Source of the DNA: Anaerolineaceae bacterium UBA5365
Lineage (GTDB): Bacteria > Chloroflexota > Anaerolineae > Anaerolineales > Anaerolineaceae
Reading direction: 5' to 3'
DNA: 12,987 nucleotides
Assembly (NCBI GenBank): GCA_002407905.1
Contig: DHPL01000040.1
Location: 267-13,253 of the forward strand
Position numbers and translations under genes: made by a program. The notes under the pieces are model-generated. The model was given only the letters and a program-made list of their open reading frames with translations, was not told where the DNA came from and ran no database searches. Positions 1 to 7,546 of the stretch are shown here, one piece after another; position 1 is the first letter of the stretch; the number at the start of each line of letters is the position of its first letter.

Positions 1-2117
1 CGGTCAAATTCACGCCGTGGCGGACGCTCATCGCGTCTCTCCCAAGGCTTGCGCTCGCCGGTTTCCGGGCGGGCAGGGCGGTCAAATTCACGGCGGGGCG
101 GACGCTCCCCTTCCGATGCCGTACGCCGTGAACCAGTTCTGCTCTCAGCACCCCGGCGCGGCCCATCCCTCCGCTGCGGGGGCGGCGAAAAGCGCTTATC
201 TACGTAGCCATCAGGCAGTTTATTGTTGAAAAAGTGCCCATAATCGTCGCGGACCACCCGGGTCTCAGCCGGCGGACCTCCTGCTTCGGAACGCTCTGCT
301 CCGCGCCTATCCCATCTGCCTTCCTTGCGCTGCCCGCTTGCATCCCGTCTGGGGGCTTCCTCCCCCCAATCTTCATCCAACGGCGCAAAATGCGCCTGCC
401 GCTGATACCCACGGTCCTCGGGTTTGCGTCTCCAACCGGTGATGGTAGCTTTTTGCTGCATCTTGCCGGTCAACCCCTTTTCCACAAAAAGCGGTTCCCC
501 GCTAAAGGGGTCTTGTTCGGTGTAGTACATCAGGCTGGAATAAGTGGAGGGCGTGGGGGTGAAGATCTGCACTTGCTCGGGCAGTACGCCCAGAGAGCTG
601 CTGCAGAACTGGCGCAAATTGATCATGTCCGCGTCGCTGCAGCCCGGGTGCGCCGCGATGAGGTAATAAGATAGATACTGCTCTTTACCCGCCTGCTTCG
701 ATATCGCCTCAAAGCGCTCCTTGAAGCCCAACAGGCTTTTTACACTGGGCTTGCGCATCCGGCGCAGCACCCAGGGTTCGGAGTGCTCCGGTGCAAGCCG
801 CAGCTGTCCGGAGACGTGATGCTCAACCAATTCCTGCATGTAATCCGGACCGTCCTGGGCATCCTGCATCACCATATCATGCCGGATGCCGGAGCCAATA
901 AAAACCTTCTTCACTTCCGGCAGCTCTCGCAGTTTGCGCATCAGGTCCGTGGCCGGGGCATGGGTCATGCCCAATAATGGGCAAACGTTGGGGTAGATGC
1001 AGCTTTTGTCCCGGCAGGCGCCTCTGAAGGGCTTAACGCTCTGGCATTCAAAGCCATACATGTTGGCCGTTGGGCCGGACAGGTCATAGATGATGCCGTT
1101 AAAGCCAGGGCGCTGGGTCATGGCCAGGGCTTCATTCAATATTGAATTCTCCGAGCGCCAGCTAACCCGCCGGCCTTCATGCACCGCGATGGCGCAGAAA
1201 TTACACTCGCCGTAGCAGCCGCGGTGGGTGGGGATGGCAAAGCGGATGGTTTCCATGGCGCGCACTTCACCCTGACGGGCATAGTAAGGGTGCAGGGCGT
1301 GCTCGAATTCGTGGCCGTAAACCGTGTCCATCTGTTCCGTGGTCAGGGTTGGGGCAGGCGGGTTTTGAACCACGTAGCGGTCCCCAAAGCGCTGCGCCAG
1401 GCCCTGTGCGCTGATAGGGTCGTTATTCTGGTAAAAGGTATGGAACATGCGCGTAAAGGCATCTTTGTCCGCCAGGCTGTCTTCCATGCTGGGCAGTTCC
1501 AGGTAGCCCTCCGGGTAGCCGGCATCGGCGTAAACAAGCCCGCGGATCCCGCGCGGGTCCCCGCCAGTTTTCAGGGTTTCGGCCAATTCCAGGATGCTGT
1601 AATCAGCCAGACCGTAGATCAGGTAATCCGCCTTGGCATCCAGGAGGATCGAGCGGCGCAGGCTGTCGGTCCAAAAGTCGTAATGCGCCAATCGGCGCAA
1701 GGAGGCTTCCACACCCCCCAGAACAATGGGCGCTGTATCCTTGAAATGCCGCCGGATCAGGTTGGTATAAACGATGCTCGCCCGGTTAGGCCGGCGGTCG
1801 TTCTGCCCGCCGGGGGTAAAGTCGTCCAGGCGGCGGGGTTTGCCCAGGGCAGTGGTATTGGCCACCATCGAGTCGACCGCGCCGGCGCTCACGCCCCAGA
1901 AAAGCAGCGGTTCGCCCAGGCGCAGGATATCGTCCTCGCTTTTAACGTCCGGCTGAGCAATGATGCCCACCTTATAGCCGTGCGCCAATAGCTGCTTGCC
2001 CAGGAGGGCGATGCCCGAATACGGGCTGTCGATATACGTATCTCCGCTAACCAGGATGACGTCCAATTGCTCCCAGCCCAGCGCGTCTAATTCAGTGCGT
2101 GTTGTAGGTAAAAACAT
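1..2117 (-). CDS. ygiQ: YgiQ-family radical SAM protein (UPF0313), 3' end cut by window edge
   Basis: The minus frame is open from ATG at 2117 to the left edge, giving 705 complete codons with no stop, so the C-terminus is missing. The N-terminus (MFLPTTRTELDALGW...) and the segment VGIIAQPDVKSEDD are typical of YgiQ proteins. The radical SAM cluster motif is C301-x3-C305-x2-C308 (RGCYGECNFCAI), which would bind a [4Fe-4S] cluster and S-adenosylmethionine. Later conserved stretches include IYDLSGPTANMYG, IGSGIRHD and LAPEHSEPWVL. The family is cytosolic and its reaction is not firmly established. After about W562 the usual C-terminal region gives way to an Arg/Pro/Glu-rich tail, probably disordered, with a 26-residue repeat. 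The start is chosen by match to the family N-terminus; there is no convincing Shine-Dalgarno, but a TATGAT box lies 6 nt upstream. The brkB-like gene lies 81 bp upstream on the same strand with no obvious terminator between, so read-through is possible. Confidence 0.95.
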   Translation of the reverse strand, partial: MFLPTTRTELDALGWEQLDVILVSGDTYIDSPYSGIALLGKQLLAHGYKVGIIAQPDVKSEDDILRLGEPLLFWGVSAGAVDSMVANTTALGKPRRLDDFTPGGQNDRRPNRASIVYTNLIRRHFKDTAPIVLGGVEASLRRLAHYDFWTDSLRRSILLDAKADYLIYGLADYSILELAETLKTGGDPRGIRGLVYADAGYPEGYLELPSMEDSLADKDAFTRMFHTFYQNNDPISAQGLAQRFGDRYVVQNPPAPTLTTEQMDTVYGHEFEHALHPYYARQGEVRAMETIRFAIPTHRGCYGECNFCAIAVHEGRRVSWRSENSILNEALAMTQRPGFNGIIYDLSGPTANMYGFECQSVKPFRGACRDKSCIYPNVCPLLGMTHAPATDLMRKLRELPEVKKVFIGSGIRHDMVMQDAQDGPDYMQELVEHHVSGQLRLAPEHSEPWVLRRMRKPSVKSLLGFKERFEAISKQAGKEQYLSYYLIAAHPGCSDADMINLRQFCSSSLGVLPEQVQIFTPTPSTYSSLMYYTEQDPFSGEPLFVEKGLTGKMQQKATITGWRRKPEDRGYQRQAHFAPLDEDWGEEAPRRDASGQRKEGRWDRRGAERSEAGGPPAETRVVRDDYGHFFNNKLPDGYVDKRFSPPPQRRDGPRRGAESRTGSRRTASEGERPPRREFDRPARPETGERKPWERRDERPPRREFD
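2..106. repeat. 78-bp direct repeat in the ygiQ tail
   Basis: The sequence GGTCAAATTCACG starts at 2 and again at 80, and the similarity continues for about 27 bp in each copy, ending in GGCGGACGCTC, with two mismatches. The period of 78 bp equals 26 codons, so the reading frame of ygiQ is kept. On the protein the unit begins ERPPRREFDR. The first copy lies against the window edge, so more copies may lie outside. Confidence 0.8.
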
Positions 2118-2123
2118 GTTTCA

Positions 2124-2129
2124 ATCATA
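2124..2129 (-). promoter_or_regulatory. Candidate -10 box (TATGAT) for ygiQ
   Basis: On the minus strand TATGAT ends 6 nt before the ygiQ ATG, with TGAAAC between. That spacing would put the transcription start at or next to the A of the start codon, giving a leaderless or nearly leaderless mRNA, which fits the absence of a Shine-Dalgarno. No good -35 element is visible at 16-18 nt upstream, so this is a weak prediction. Confidence 0.35.
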
Positions 2130-2198
2130 CCGCATCGGCAGGCGGCGTGCGTGTTCGTTTGGGGCGATCCAGGGCGGCCGCCTAGCGCTTGTAAAACC

Positions 2199-3290
2199 CT
2201 AATCCAGGCGCGGCTTTTTGAAGATCCGAAGAAGCTGCATCACAAACGGCGCGGCCATAAGGCCAAGCACCAAAGCTTTCGAAACACCGCCGCTGGCACC
2301 TGGCGGAGCGTTAAGGCGGATACCGTCTTTGGTCACGATAGGCGCGCGCACCGCTTCCACCCCATCCACGATCGCCGCGTTCGGCAAGGCCACATACTTT
2401 TTAGGGTGGTGCTCCCAGGCCTGTTTGGGGGTCTCCGTGAGAGCCTTGGAGCCAAACCTTCCGCTGTAAACCTGGGTGAACTCGGCGCCGAAGAGGATGA
2501 TCTGGGCGGAATAATACACCCAGAGCAGGAGGATCAGCGCGCTGCCGGCCGCCCCGTACGTGCTGCCGATATTACTGCGCCCCAGGTAGAGCCCAATGGC
2601 AAACTTGCCCAGGTTAAACAGCACTGAGGTAAACAGCGCCCCGATCCACACGTCCTTCCAGGCGATTTCGGTATCCGGCAAAAACTTGTACATCATGGCA
2701 AAAAGCACGGTTACAGTCCCAATGGAAAGCAAAAAGTTGAGGGCCTGGATCAGGAAAGCCACAATGGCCTGGTCGGATTGGAGCTTGGCGGTCAGGGCCG
2801 TGAGACCGGCGGAGAGGATGAGCGAGACCAAGAGCATGAAGGCGATCGCCAGCAAGGCCGAGAGCGAGATCGCCCTCACCCGCACCAGACCCTTCAGCCC
2901 CTTGAAACGTTCCTCCGTGATGCCCCAGGCGGTGTTCAGCGCGTCCTTCAGCTGAACAAAGACCCCCGAAGCACCAAAGACGGCCACCACCAGGCCGATC
3001 ACCGTGGCCAGGGCGCTTTTATCCGGCTGGCTGGCACTTTCGATGATCGCTTCGAAAACCTCGCCGCCGGATTCGCCCACCAGGGCAGTTACCTGGCTCA
3101 GCAATACCCGCCCAGCGCCGCCATCCCGGTAGATGAGGCCCAGGAGGTTCAAAAAAACCACCACAATCGGCGCGAGCGCGAAGATGGTGTAGTAAGAGAG
3201 CGCCGCGGCCAGGCGCGAAGCTTTATCCTTGCTCCATTCCCTGGCGGCTTCCTTAAGTAGATCGAAAAAGTCCCTGAACATCCTGCCCAT
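2199..3290 (-). CDS. YihY/BrkB family inner-membrane protein (UPF0761)
   Basis: A 363-residue polytopic membrane protein with the family's landmarks: LAAALSYYTIFALAPI at 27-42 in the first membrane segment, VQLKDALNTAWGI at 112-124, and YGAAGS...LLLWVYYSAQIILFGAEFTQVY at 245-275. About six membrane segments cover residues 28-54, 92-112, 140-165, 178-202, 215-237 and 248-270. The family was once called ribonuclease BN by mistake and has been linked to transport or envelope functions; its biochemical role is not settled. The region after residue 276 is about 85 residues long and ends in another hydrophobic stretch (about 338-356) followed by a basic tail (RIFKKPRLD), longer than in the minimal family. 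The start is supported by AGGAGG 7 nt upstream; an internal Met at position 4 is the alternative. Confidence 0.92.
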   Translation of the reverse strand: MGRMFRDFFDLLKEAAREWSKDKASRLAAALSYYTIFALAPIVVVFLNLLGLIYRDGGAGRVLLSQVTALVGESGGEVFEAIIESASQPDKSALATVIGLVVAVFGASGVFVQLKDALNTAWGITEERFKGLKGLVRVRAISLSALLAIAFMLLVSLILSAGLTALTAKLQSDQAIVAFLIQALNFLLSIGTVTVLFAMMYKFLPDTEIAWKDVWIGALFTSVLFNLGKFAIGLYLGRSNIGSTYGAAGSALILLLWVYYSAQIILFGAEFTQVYSGRFGSKALTETPKQAWEHHPKKYVALPNAAIVDGVEAVRAPIVTKDGIRLNAPPGASGGVSKALVLGLMAAPFVMQLLRIFKKPRLD

Positions 3291-3304
3291 GCGCTGCCCT
3301 CCTA

Positions 3305-3322
3305 AACCTGTGATAACAGGTT
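3305..3322. promoter_or_regulatory. Perfect inverted repeat next to the brkB-like ribosome binding site
   Basis: AACCTGT-GATA-ACAGGTT is a perfect 7-bp inverted repeat with a 4-nt spacer. On the minus strand it ends immediately before the AGGAGG Shine-Dalgarno of the brkB-like gene. It may be a repressor operator or an RNA hairpin that limits ribosome access. It has no T-tract on the side facing the gene and so is not a terminator. Confidence 0.45.
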
Positions 3323-3398
3323 AATCCTAACGCATAAATCTACTGGATTACCCGGTTGTAGCAGGGCGTTTTTTTCGTGGAGGTTGGATCGGAGACGC

Positions 3399-3423
3399 AA
3401 AAAGGGCGGAAAGATGCCGCCCC
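3399..3423 (-). terminator. Rho-independent terminator of the lipoprotein gene
   Basis: Read on the minus strand downstream of the lipoprotein stop, GGGCGG (3422-3417), loop CATCTTT, CCGCCC (3409-3404) is followed by TTTTT (3403-3399). The stem is 6 bp, all or nearly all G-C, plus one possible G-U pair. It separates the lipoprotein gene from the brkB-like gene. Confidence 0.75.
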
Positions 3424-3453
3424 GCTTTATGCATTCTTTCAAGATACCCGGTT

Positions 3454-4452
3454 TCAGTCCACCCGCAGTGAGGCCATCATTGCATCAAGCAAAGCCAGGC
3501 TTGGCCTAAAGGCTTCGGCGGCTTCGGCATTCAGCTTGGCCAACTCACCTTCCAGATAAGGCTGATACTCCCGGGCAAATTTATCCGCATCCGGCGGGTA
3601 CGCGTCCGTATCCTGCAAGACGGGTGAAGCAATGGGCAGGACCGCGGAAATGTAATACTTATGGTCCGCACTCAAACCCTGGTAGGAATAGAAAAGCTCA
3701 AAGTTGTTCACGGGTTTATACGCCTGCCCATACATGGTCAGATAACGGATTCCGTCCCCATTTTGGAAGGGAAAACGCGTCACCTGGGCCGAGAAAGCCG
3801 CGCCGGCGTTCCAGGGGGGCAGGAAAGGCAGGGAGCCTCCGAAGGCTTTGGTGTAATTTTCCGGGATGGGTATGCTGGAGTGCGCCAGGAGTTCTTTCAG
3901 CTCGTTCACTCTCTTGCTGATCAATTCGGCGTTCACCTTATCCAGGGCGAGGTAATCTTCGATCTCCCAGATGTAAATCCGAGCTTCATGAAAGCTCGGC
4001 GCGTGCTGATAGCCTTCAAAGCTGACCTCGTAATGTTCCGGATAACTCAGCTCGGGATAAGCATCCTCCCCCACGACATGCTCCTCGATCTCCTCAATGC
4101 GGGCATCGCTGGCAATTGCCTCAGGTACGGTGATGCTGATGTCTTCATATTGGATCGTTTTGCCGCTAATAGCTGCGGCCGGCAATGTTGCAGGCGCGGT
4201 AATTGCCACCGGCGTGGGGCCGGCTTCTGTGGCGATGGCTTCCGGGCCGGGTGTCTGCCCACCTGCGGCTGCCGCGAGGGTGGGCGCAAGGGTGGTAGCC
4301 AGGGCCTCCAGGCTTGGCGCCAGGTCTGTTGTAGCCGCGGACATTGTCGGGCCGGCCTCAGAAGTCGCTGCCGGCAAGGCCGGGGTACTACAGGCCCCGA
4401 TCAATAGGCCAAAGATAATGAGCACGGAAACAAACTTGAACTGTTTGAGCAT
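3454..4452 (-). CDS. Uncharacterised exported lipoprotein with Ala/Thr/Pro-rich linker
   Basis: This 332-residue protein begins with a lipoprotein signal peptide: a basic n-region (LKQFK), a hydrophobic core, and the lipobox IGAC with C21 as the likely lipidated residue. Residues 22 to about 95 are low complexity, rich in Ala, Thr and Pro with repeated TEAGPT-like pieces, and look like a flexible tether. From about residue 96 (GKTIQYEDISITVPEAI) a globular acidic and aromatic domain follows, with no cysteines and no motif I recognise. It includes the segments YPEHYEVSFEGY and FELFYSYQGLSADHKYYI. The pattern suggests a surface-anchored domain that binds or senses something, but no function can be assigned. 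AAGGAG lies 6 nt before the ATG, supporting the start. The gene stands alone between two minus-strand terminators. Confidence 0.88.
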   Translation of the reverse strand: MLKQFKFVSVLIIFGLLIGACSTPALPAATSEAGPTMSAATTDLAPSLEALATTLAPTLAAAAGGQTPGPEAIATEAGPTPVAITAPATLPAAAISGKTIQYEDISITVPEAIASDARIEEIEEHVVGEDAYPELSYPEHYEVSFEGYQHAPSFHEARIYIWEIEDYLALDKVNAELISKRVNELKELLAHSSIPIPENYTKAFGGSLPFLPPWNAGAAFSAQVTRFPFQNGDGIRYLTMYGQAYKPVNNFELFYSYQGLSADHKYYISAVLPIASPVLQDTDAYPPDADKFAREYQPYLEGELAKLNAEAAEAFRPSLALLDAMMASLRVD

Positions 4453-4590
4453 AAATCTCCTTTCGGACAGGGAACCACAAGCTCCTCAGGATTTCCTGCC
4501 GTTATCTTTAAGACGCAATACGGGGCTTTTAGTTCCTAAGCATTTTTTCTCACGCAAAATCCAGTCTTATGAAATTGGCCCCCAGAGCCT

Positions 4591-4603
4591 TACGATATTC
4601 GTA
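4591..4603. promoter_or_regulatory. Small inverted repeat upstream of the lipoprotein gene
   Basis: TACGA-TAT-TCGTA has 5-bp arms. It lies between the DUF4173 terminator and the lipoprotein gene, about 140 bp before the lipoprotein start. It could be an operator, but so short a palindrome can occur by chance. Confidence 0.2.
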
Positions 4604-4615
4604 TCCTGAACAGCC

Positions 4616-4647
4616 AAAAACGCGCTCTTGTATATACGAGCGCGTTT
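4616..4647 (-). terminator. Rho-independent terminator of the DUF4173 gene
   Basis: On the minus strand, 30 bp after the DUF4173 stop codon, AAACGCGCTC (4647-4638) pairs perfectly with GAGCGCGTTT (4627-4618) across a 10-nt loop (GTATATACAA) and runs into a five-T tract. A 10-bp stem with a T-run makes this a convincing intrinsic terminator. Confidence 0.85.
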
Positions 4648-4676
4648 GGCAGAAACAACTTACTTGCTGGAATGTT

Positions 4677-6431
4677 TCAATGACCTTCAGGTTTCTGGCC
4701 GCAGTAGTAGGTCTCGCCCTGGATGCTGACCGTCATACTGGGCATGCTGTCTTCCGAGCCATCCGAATCCTCCTCGAGCGTGGGCCATTGGCTGGCATAC
4801 GCGCCGTACGCCCGCCGGGCAGTGTGCTCAGCGAGGTCGTAGCCCCACCAGGGCTGCGCCCTACCGGTACGCCCGGCGAAGAGGTTTGCCCGGCAAGCCA
4901 ACACCGCGCCCAGGTCCGCCCGGGCAGAAGAAGGCAGCTCCGCTGCTTGCCAGCGCTCCACCATCACCGGGGTGGCATCCTCGGAAAGGTCATGGATCAG
5001 GTAGGCGTAGTCCAGCTTCTCACCGGTAACTGCCCGCTGGATGTTCAGGCGCGCGACCGTGGCATCCACGTTCACGAATGCCAGGCAAAGGCTGAAGGCG
5101 ACCGCAGTCCCAAAAAGAACAATGGCAGTGTGTTTGAAGGCTCGTTTAAGCTCCATGAGCACAGATGCTAAAAGCACCAGGCCAATGAACGGAATGAAGA
5201 GGTGTGAAATCAGGCGCAGCTGGGTAAAGCCATACATTTGTTCATAGAGCGCCAGGCGCATATGCGCGGAGGTGAGTACCACGCCTACCTGTAGCACCAT
5301 CAGTGTTGCCAGGGCAGAAATTAAGCGCCTCTGCCGCTGGGTCACTCTGCGCGTGATGCTGGAAAGCACGTAATGGATGAAAAAGACCAGGCAGGCCACC
5401 ATGATCAGCTCATTAAAACCCTTCACCGCGTAACTGGAGTAGGTGAGCCCCAGGCTCTCCACCGCGTTTTGGCCGGCAAAAAAATAACGTGCCTGCACAA
5501 AGAGAAACAGGGCGAATAGCAGATTGACGCTGCCCAGAACCACGGCAGCTTCAGTATTGCCCAGAAACGCGCGGAAAAGCGGGCGGTCCGGCTCGATTTT
5601 TTCCGTTACGCTGCTTTCGGTGAAGGCATGCGCGTACATTCCAAAGATGATCCAGGCCAACACACCGATGAAAAGGCCCTGGCTGAAGATATCGCCCAGG
5701 TTATCAAAGCGCAGCCAGCGTACAAAATTGCCCAGCAGCTTCGAGAAGGCTTCATCGGCCCCCGCCAGCAAAGTGCCCAGAAGCACAATAAAAGGCAGGG
5801 CGATCAGTAAGCCAATCAGCACGGCTTTCAGCAAGCCGCGTCCTTTGGCATCCGGCGCCTTGGGGTCCTCGCGCAGCTTGAAGGCGTTGATGATGGCGGC
5901 TGGTACCGCCGTCACGCCGGAGAAGATCAGTTTTACCCGCCCGATGATATGTTCCCGCAGGCGGTACTGCATCCACTGTCCATTCAGATACGTGATCGCC
6001 AGAATCACCAGGGCTGAGAGGCTAAGCAGGTTTAGCCCAAGCACCGTCCGCCCTTCCGAGCGCACAGCGCTGAGGACGGCGAGTAAACCGGCCAAACCGC
6101 TGAGCGTCAGGCTCTGCCAGGGCAGCTTCTTTTTATTGAGGAGTGCTAATATCATCCCACCCGCGAGCAGGAGGACCACTAAAATAGCCCACTGCATGCC
6201 GATGCGGTAGGAATAGGTAAGCAAGTCTGTCACCAGCGCGATCAAAAAGGCCATCACGGCGGTAAGGCCTGGCAAGGCAAGAGCCGGACGGTTCTCCGCA
6301 CGCTGCCCAAACAAGCGCGCCTGGTTGAGGGGCAAGCCTTCTTCGTCCTCGGGTTTATTCTCCCTTTTGGGTTCGTTCGTAAATGCTTCGGCTAAGAAAT
6401 CTTCGTTTTCGGTTTTTCCGTTTTGCTGCAT
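4677..6431 (-). CDS. DUF4173 family polytopic membrane protein
   Basis: A 584-residue protein with an acidic, hydrophilic N-terminus (about residues 1-50), then roughly eleven hydrophobic segments between residue 52 and about 455. It ends in a soluble C-terminal region of about 125 residues. Features I associate with DUF4173 are the LIALPFIVLLGTLLAGADEAFSKLL-type segment near residues 215-235, FVQARYFFAGQ after the central membrane pair, YEQMYGFTQLRLISHLF before the late membrane pair, and NVDATVARLNIQRAVTG followed by LDYAYLIHDLSEDATPVM. The function of this family is not established. The extreme C-terminus carries a short acidic Ser/Asp/Glu stretch and a YYCGQK end. The start is supported by GAGGTG 6 nt upstream. 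It is divergently transcribed from degV across a 202-bp gap and has its own terminator, so it is probably monocistronic. Confidence 0.85.
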   Translation of the reverse strand: MQQNGKTENEDFLAEAFTNEPKRENKPEDEEGLPLNQARLFGQRAENRPALALPGLTAVMAFLIALVTDLLTYSYRIGMQWAILVVLLLAGGMILALLNKKKLPWQSLTLSGLAGLLAVLSAVRSEGRTVLGLNLLSLSALVILAITYLNGQWMQYRLREHIIGRVKLIFSGVTAVPAAIINAFKLREDPKAPDAKGRGLLKAVLIGLLIALPFIVLLGTLLAGADEAFSKLLGNFVRWLRFDNLGDIFSQGLFIGVLAWIIFGMYAHAFTESSVTEKIEPDRPLFRAFLGNTEAAVVLGSVNLLFALFLFVQARYFFAGQNAVESLGLTYSSYAVKGFNELIMVACLVFFIHYVLSSITRRVTQRQRRLISALATLMVLQVGVVLTSAHMRLALYEQMYGFTQLRLISHLFIPFIGLVLLASVLMELKRAFKHTAIVLFGTAVAFSLCLAFVNVDATVARLNIQRAVTGEKLDYAYLIHDLSEDATPVMVERWQAAELPSSARADLGAVLACRANLFAGRTGRAQPWWGYDLAEHTARRAYGAYASQWPTLEEDSDGSEDSMPSMTVSIQGETYYCGQKPEGH

Positions 6432-6564
6432 TGCAACACCTCGATCGTTGATGCGCCAAGTTTAGGCCCTGGCCTATCGCAAGCGCTCTCAAATGCTATC
6501 ACGCTGAGAAGAGGGCACATTTTCCTCGTTGGGCTGGCAAAACCAGGCGCATGTCAAGTGTACG

Positions 6565-6597
6565 TTGTTTCAATTCGAGACCCCATTATGCTATACT
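6565..6597 (+). promoter_or_regulatory. Candidate sigma-70-type promoter of degV
   Basis: TTGTTT (6565-6570) and TATGCT (6587-6592) are separated by 16 nt. An overlapping TATACT (6592-6597) is a closer match to the -10 consensus but would need a 17-nt spacing to TTCAAT (6569-6574), a poorer -35. Either choice gives a 5' leader of about 30 nt with a GAGGG ribosome site. A direct repeat, TTGAAAG, at 6599-6605 and 6609-6615, lies around the likely transcription start. Confidence 0.5.
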
Positions 6598-6633
6598 CTT
6601 GAAAGTTTTTGAAAGACTAAGAGGGATTATTTC

Positions 6634-7482
6634 ATGAAACCCATAGTGGTTGTAACCGATTCTTCCGCCTATTTACCCGAAACATATGTTGATCAGTATC
6701 AAGTAAAAGTTGTGCCGCTCTCAGTCAATTGGGACGGCGAAACTTACCGCGATGGCGTGGATATTCAGGCCGCGGAGTTTTACACCCGCCTCAAAACCGC
6801 CAAAACCATGCCCACCACCAGCCAGGTGACTGTTGGCGCTTTTTTGGACCTTTTCAAACCGCTGCTCGATGCCGGAAACGATGTGATCTACGTGGGCATC
6901 TCCAAGGAGATCTCAGCATCCTATTTCTCGGCCGTTCAGGCAGCCGCGGAGCTTGGCAACCCGGAAGGCCTGGTAATCGTAGACAGCCTGCTGGTTTCCA
7001 TGGCGCTTTCGCTGATGGTCATCGAAGTGTGCAAGGCAGCAGCGCGCGGGGCAGACCTGAAGGAATGCGAACGCGTAGCCTACGAAGCCTATCCTAAGAT
7101 CGGGGTCTTCTTCACGGTTGAGACCCTGGATTACCTACACCGGGGCGGCAGGATCAATTCCGCCAAGCGCCTGGTGGGCTCCGCCCTCAACCTCAAACCG
7201 ATCATGGAGATCCGCGAGGGTAAGATCGAATTGGTGGAGAGCGTGATTTCCAGGCGCAAATCCATGACCCGCATGATCGACCTGATGGAACGCAAAATCG
7301 AGGGCAAACGCCCGGTGGTCATCGCGCCTTTCCACGCCCTCTGCGAGGAAGACCTGCACAAACTGGAGCAGATGGCCGTAGAGCGCGTGCACCCCAGCCA
7401 GTCCATCCTCTCCGAAGTAAGCCCGGTGATCGGCTCGCACGTAGGGCCTGGCACGGTGGCCATCGCCTTCATCGCCGGCTGA
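6634..7482 (+). CDS. degV: DegV family fatty-acid-binding protein (FakB-like)
   Basis: At 282 residues this has the usual DegV length and the whole fold. Family motifs are VVTDSSAYLP at 6-15, the MPTTSQV loop at 59-65, the glycine-serine stretch VGISKEISASYFSA at 87-100, YLHRGGRI at 167-174, and the C-terminal IGSHVGPGTVAIAF starting at 266. The family binds a single fatty acid, and the best-studied members (FakB) present it to the FakA kinase for phosphorylation into phospholipid synthesis. No fakA-like gene is visible in this window, so the partner must be elsewhere or the role may differ. The protein is cytosolic, with no signal peptide. GAGGG 8 nt before the ATG supports the start. The gene is flanked by a likely promoter and its own terminator, so it is probably monocistronic. 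Confidence 0.96.
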   Translation: MKPIVVVTDSSAYLPETYVDQYQVKVVPLSVNWDGETYRDGVDIQAAEFYTRLKTAKTMPTTSQVTVGAFLDLFKPLLDAGNDVIYVGISKEISASYFSAVQAAAELGNPEGLVIVDSLLVSMALSLMVIEVCKAAARGADLKECERVAYEAYPKIGVFFTVETLDYLHRGGRINSAKRLVGSALNLKPIMEIREGKIELVESVISRRKSMTRMIDLMERKIEGKRPVVIAPFHALCEEDLHKLEQMAVERVHPSQSILSEVSPVIGSHVGPGTVAIAFIAG

Positions 7483-7503
7483 TTTTCCCTTTATTAAACG
7501 CAT

Positions 7504-7536
7504 ACCGGGCGGCAATAGCCGCCCGGTTTTTGTTTT
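7504..7536 (+). terminator. Rho-independent terminator of degV
   Basis: ACCGGGCGGC (7504-7513) pairs perfectly over 10 bp with GCCGCCCGGT (7518-7527) around an AATA loop and is followed by TTTTTGTTTT. It sits 21 bp after the degV stop. The convergent serpin gene ends at 7547, so the same hairpin lies downstream of that gene too, but there is no T-tract on the minus side, so termination there would be weaker. Confidence 0.9.
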
Positions 7537-7546
7537 AGCAGTTAAT

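Noticed and set aside
1179..1991. Long plus-strand open frame of 270 codons
   Set aside because: It lies wholly antisense to ygiQ, whose minus-strand protein shows clear family motifs including the radical SAM cysteines; the plus frame has no recognisable domain.
3661..4407. Plus-strand open frame of 248 codons opposite the lipoprotein gene
   Set aside because: It is antisense to a gene with a good ribosome site, signal peptide and lipobox; the translated plus frame is compositionally odd and has no motif.
6552..6557. TTGACA on the minus strand as a -35 for the DUF4173 gene
   Set aside because: The expected -10 position at 16-18 nt spacing reads about GCCCAA, unlike any -10 element.
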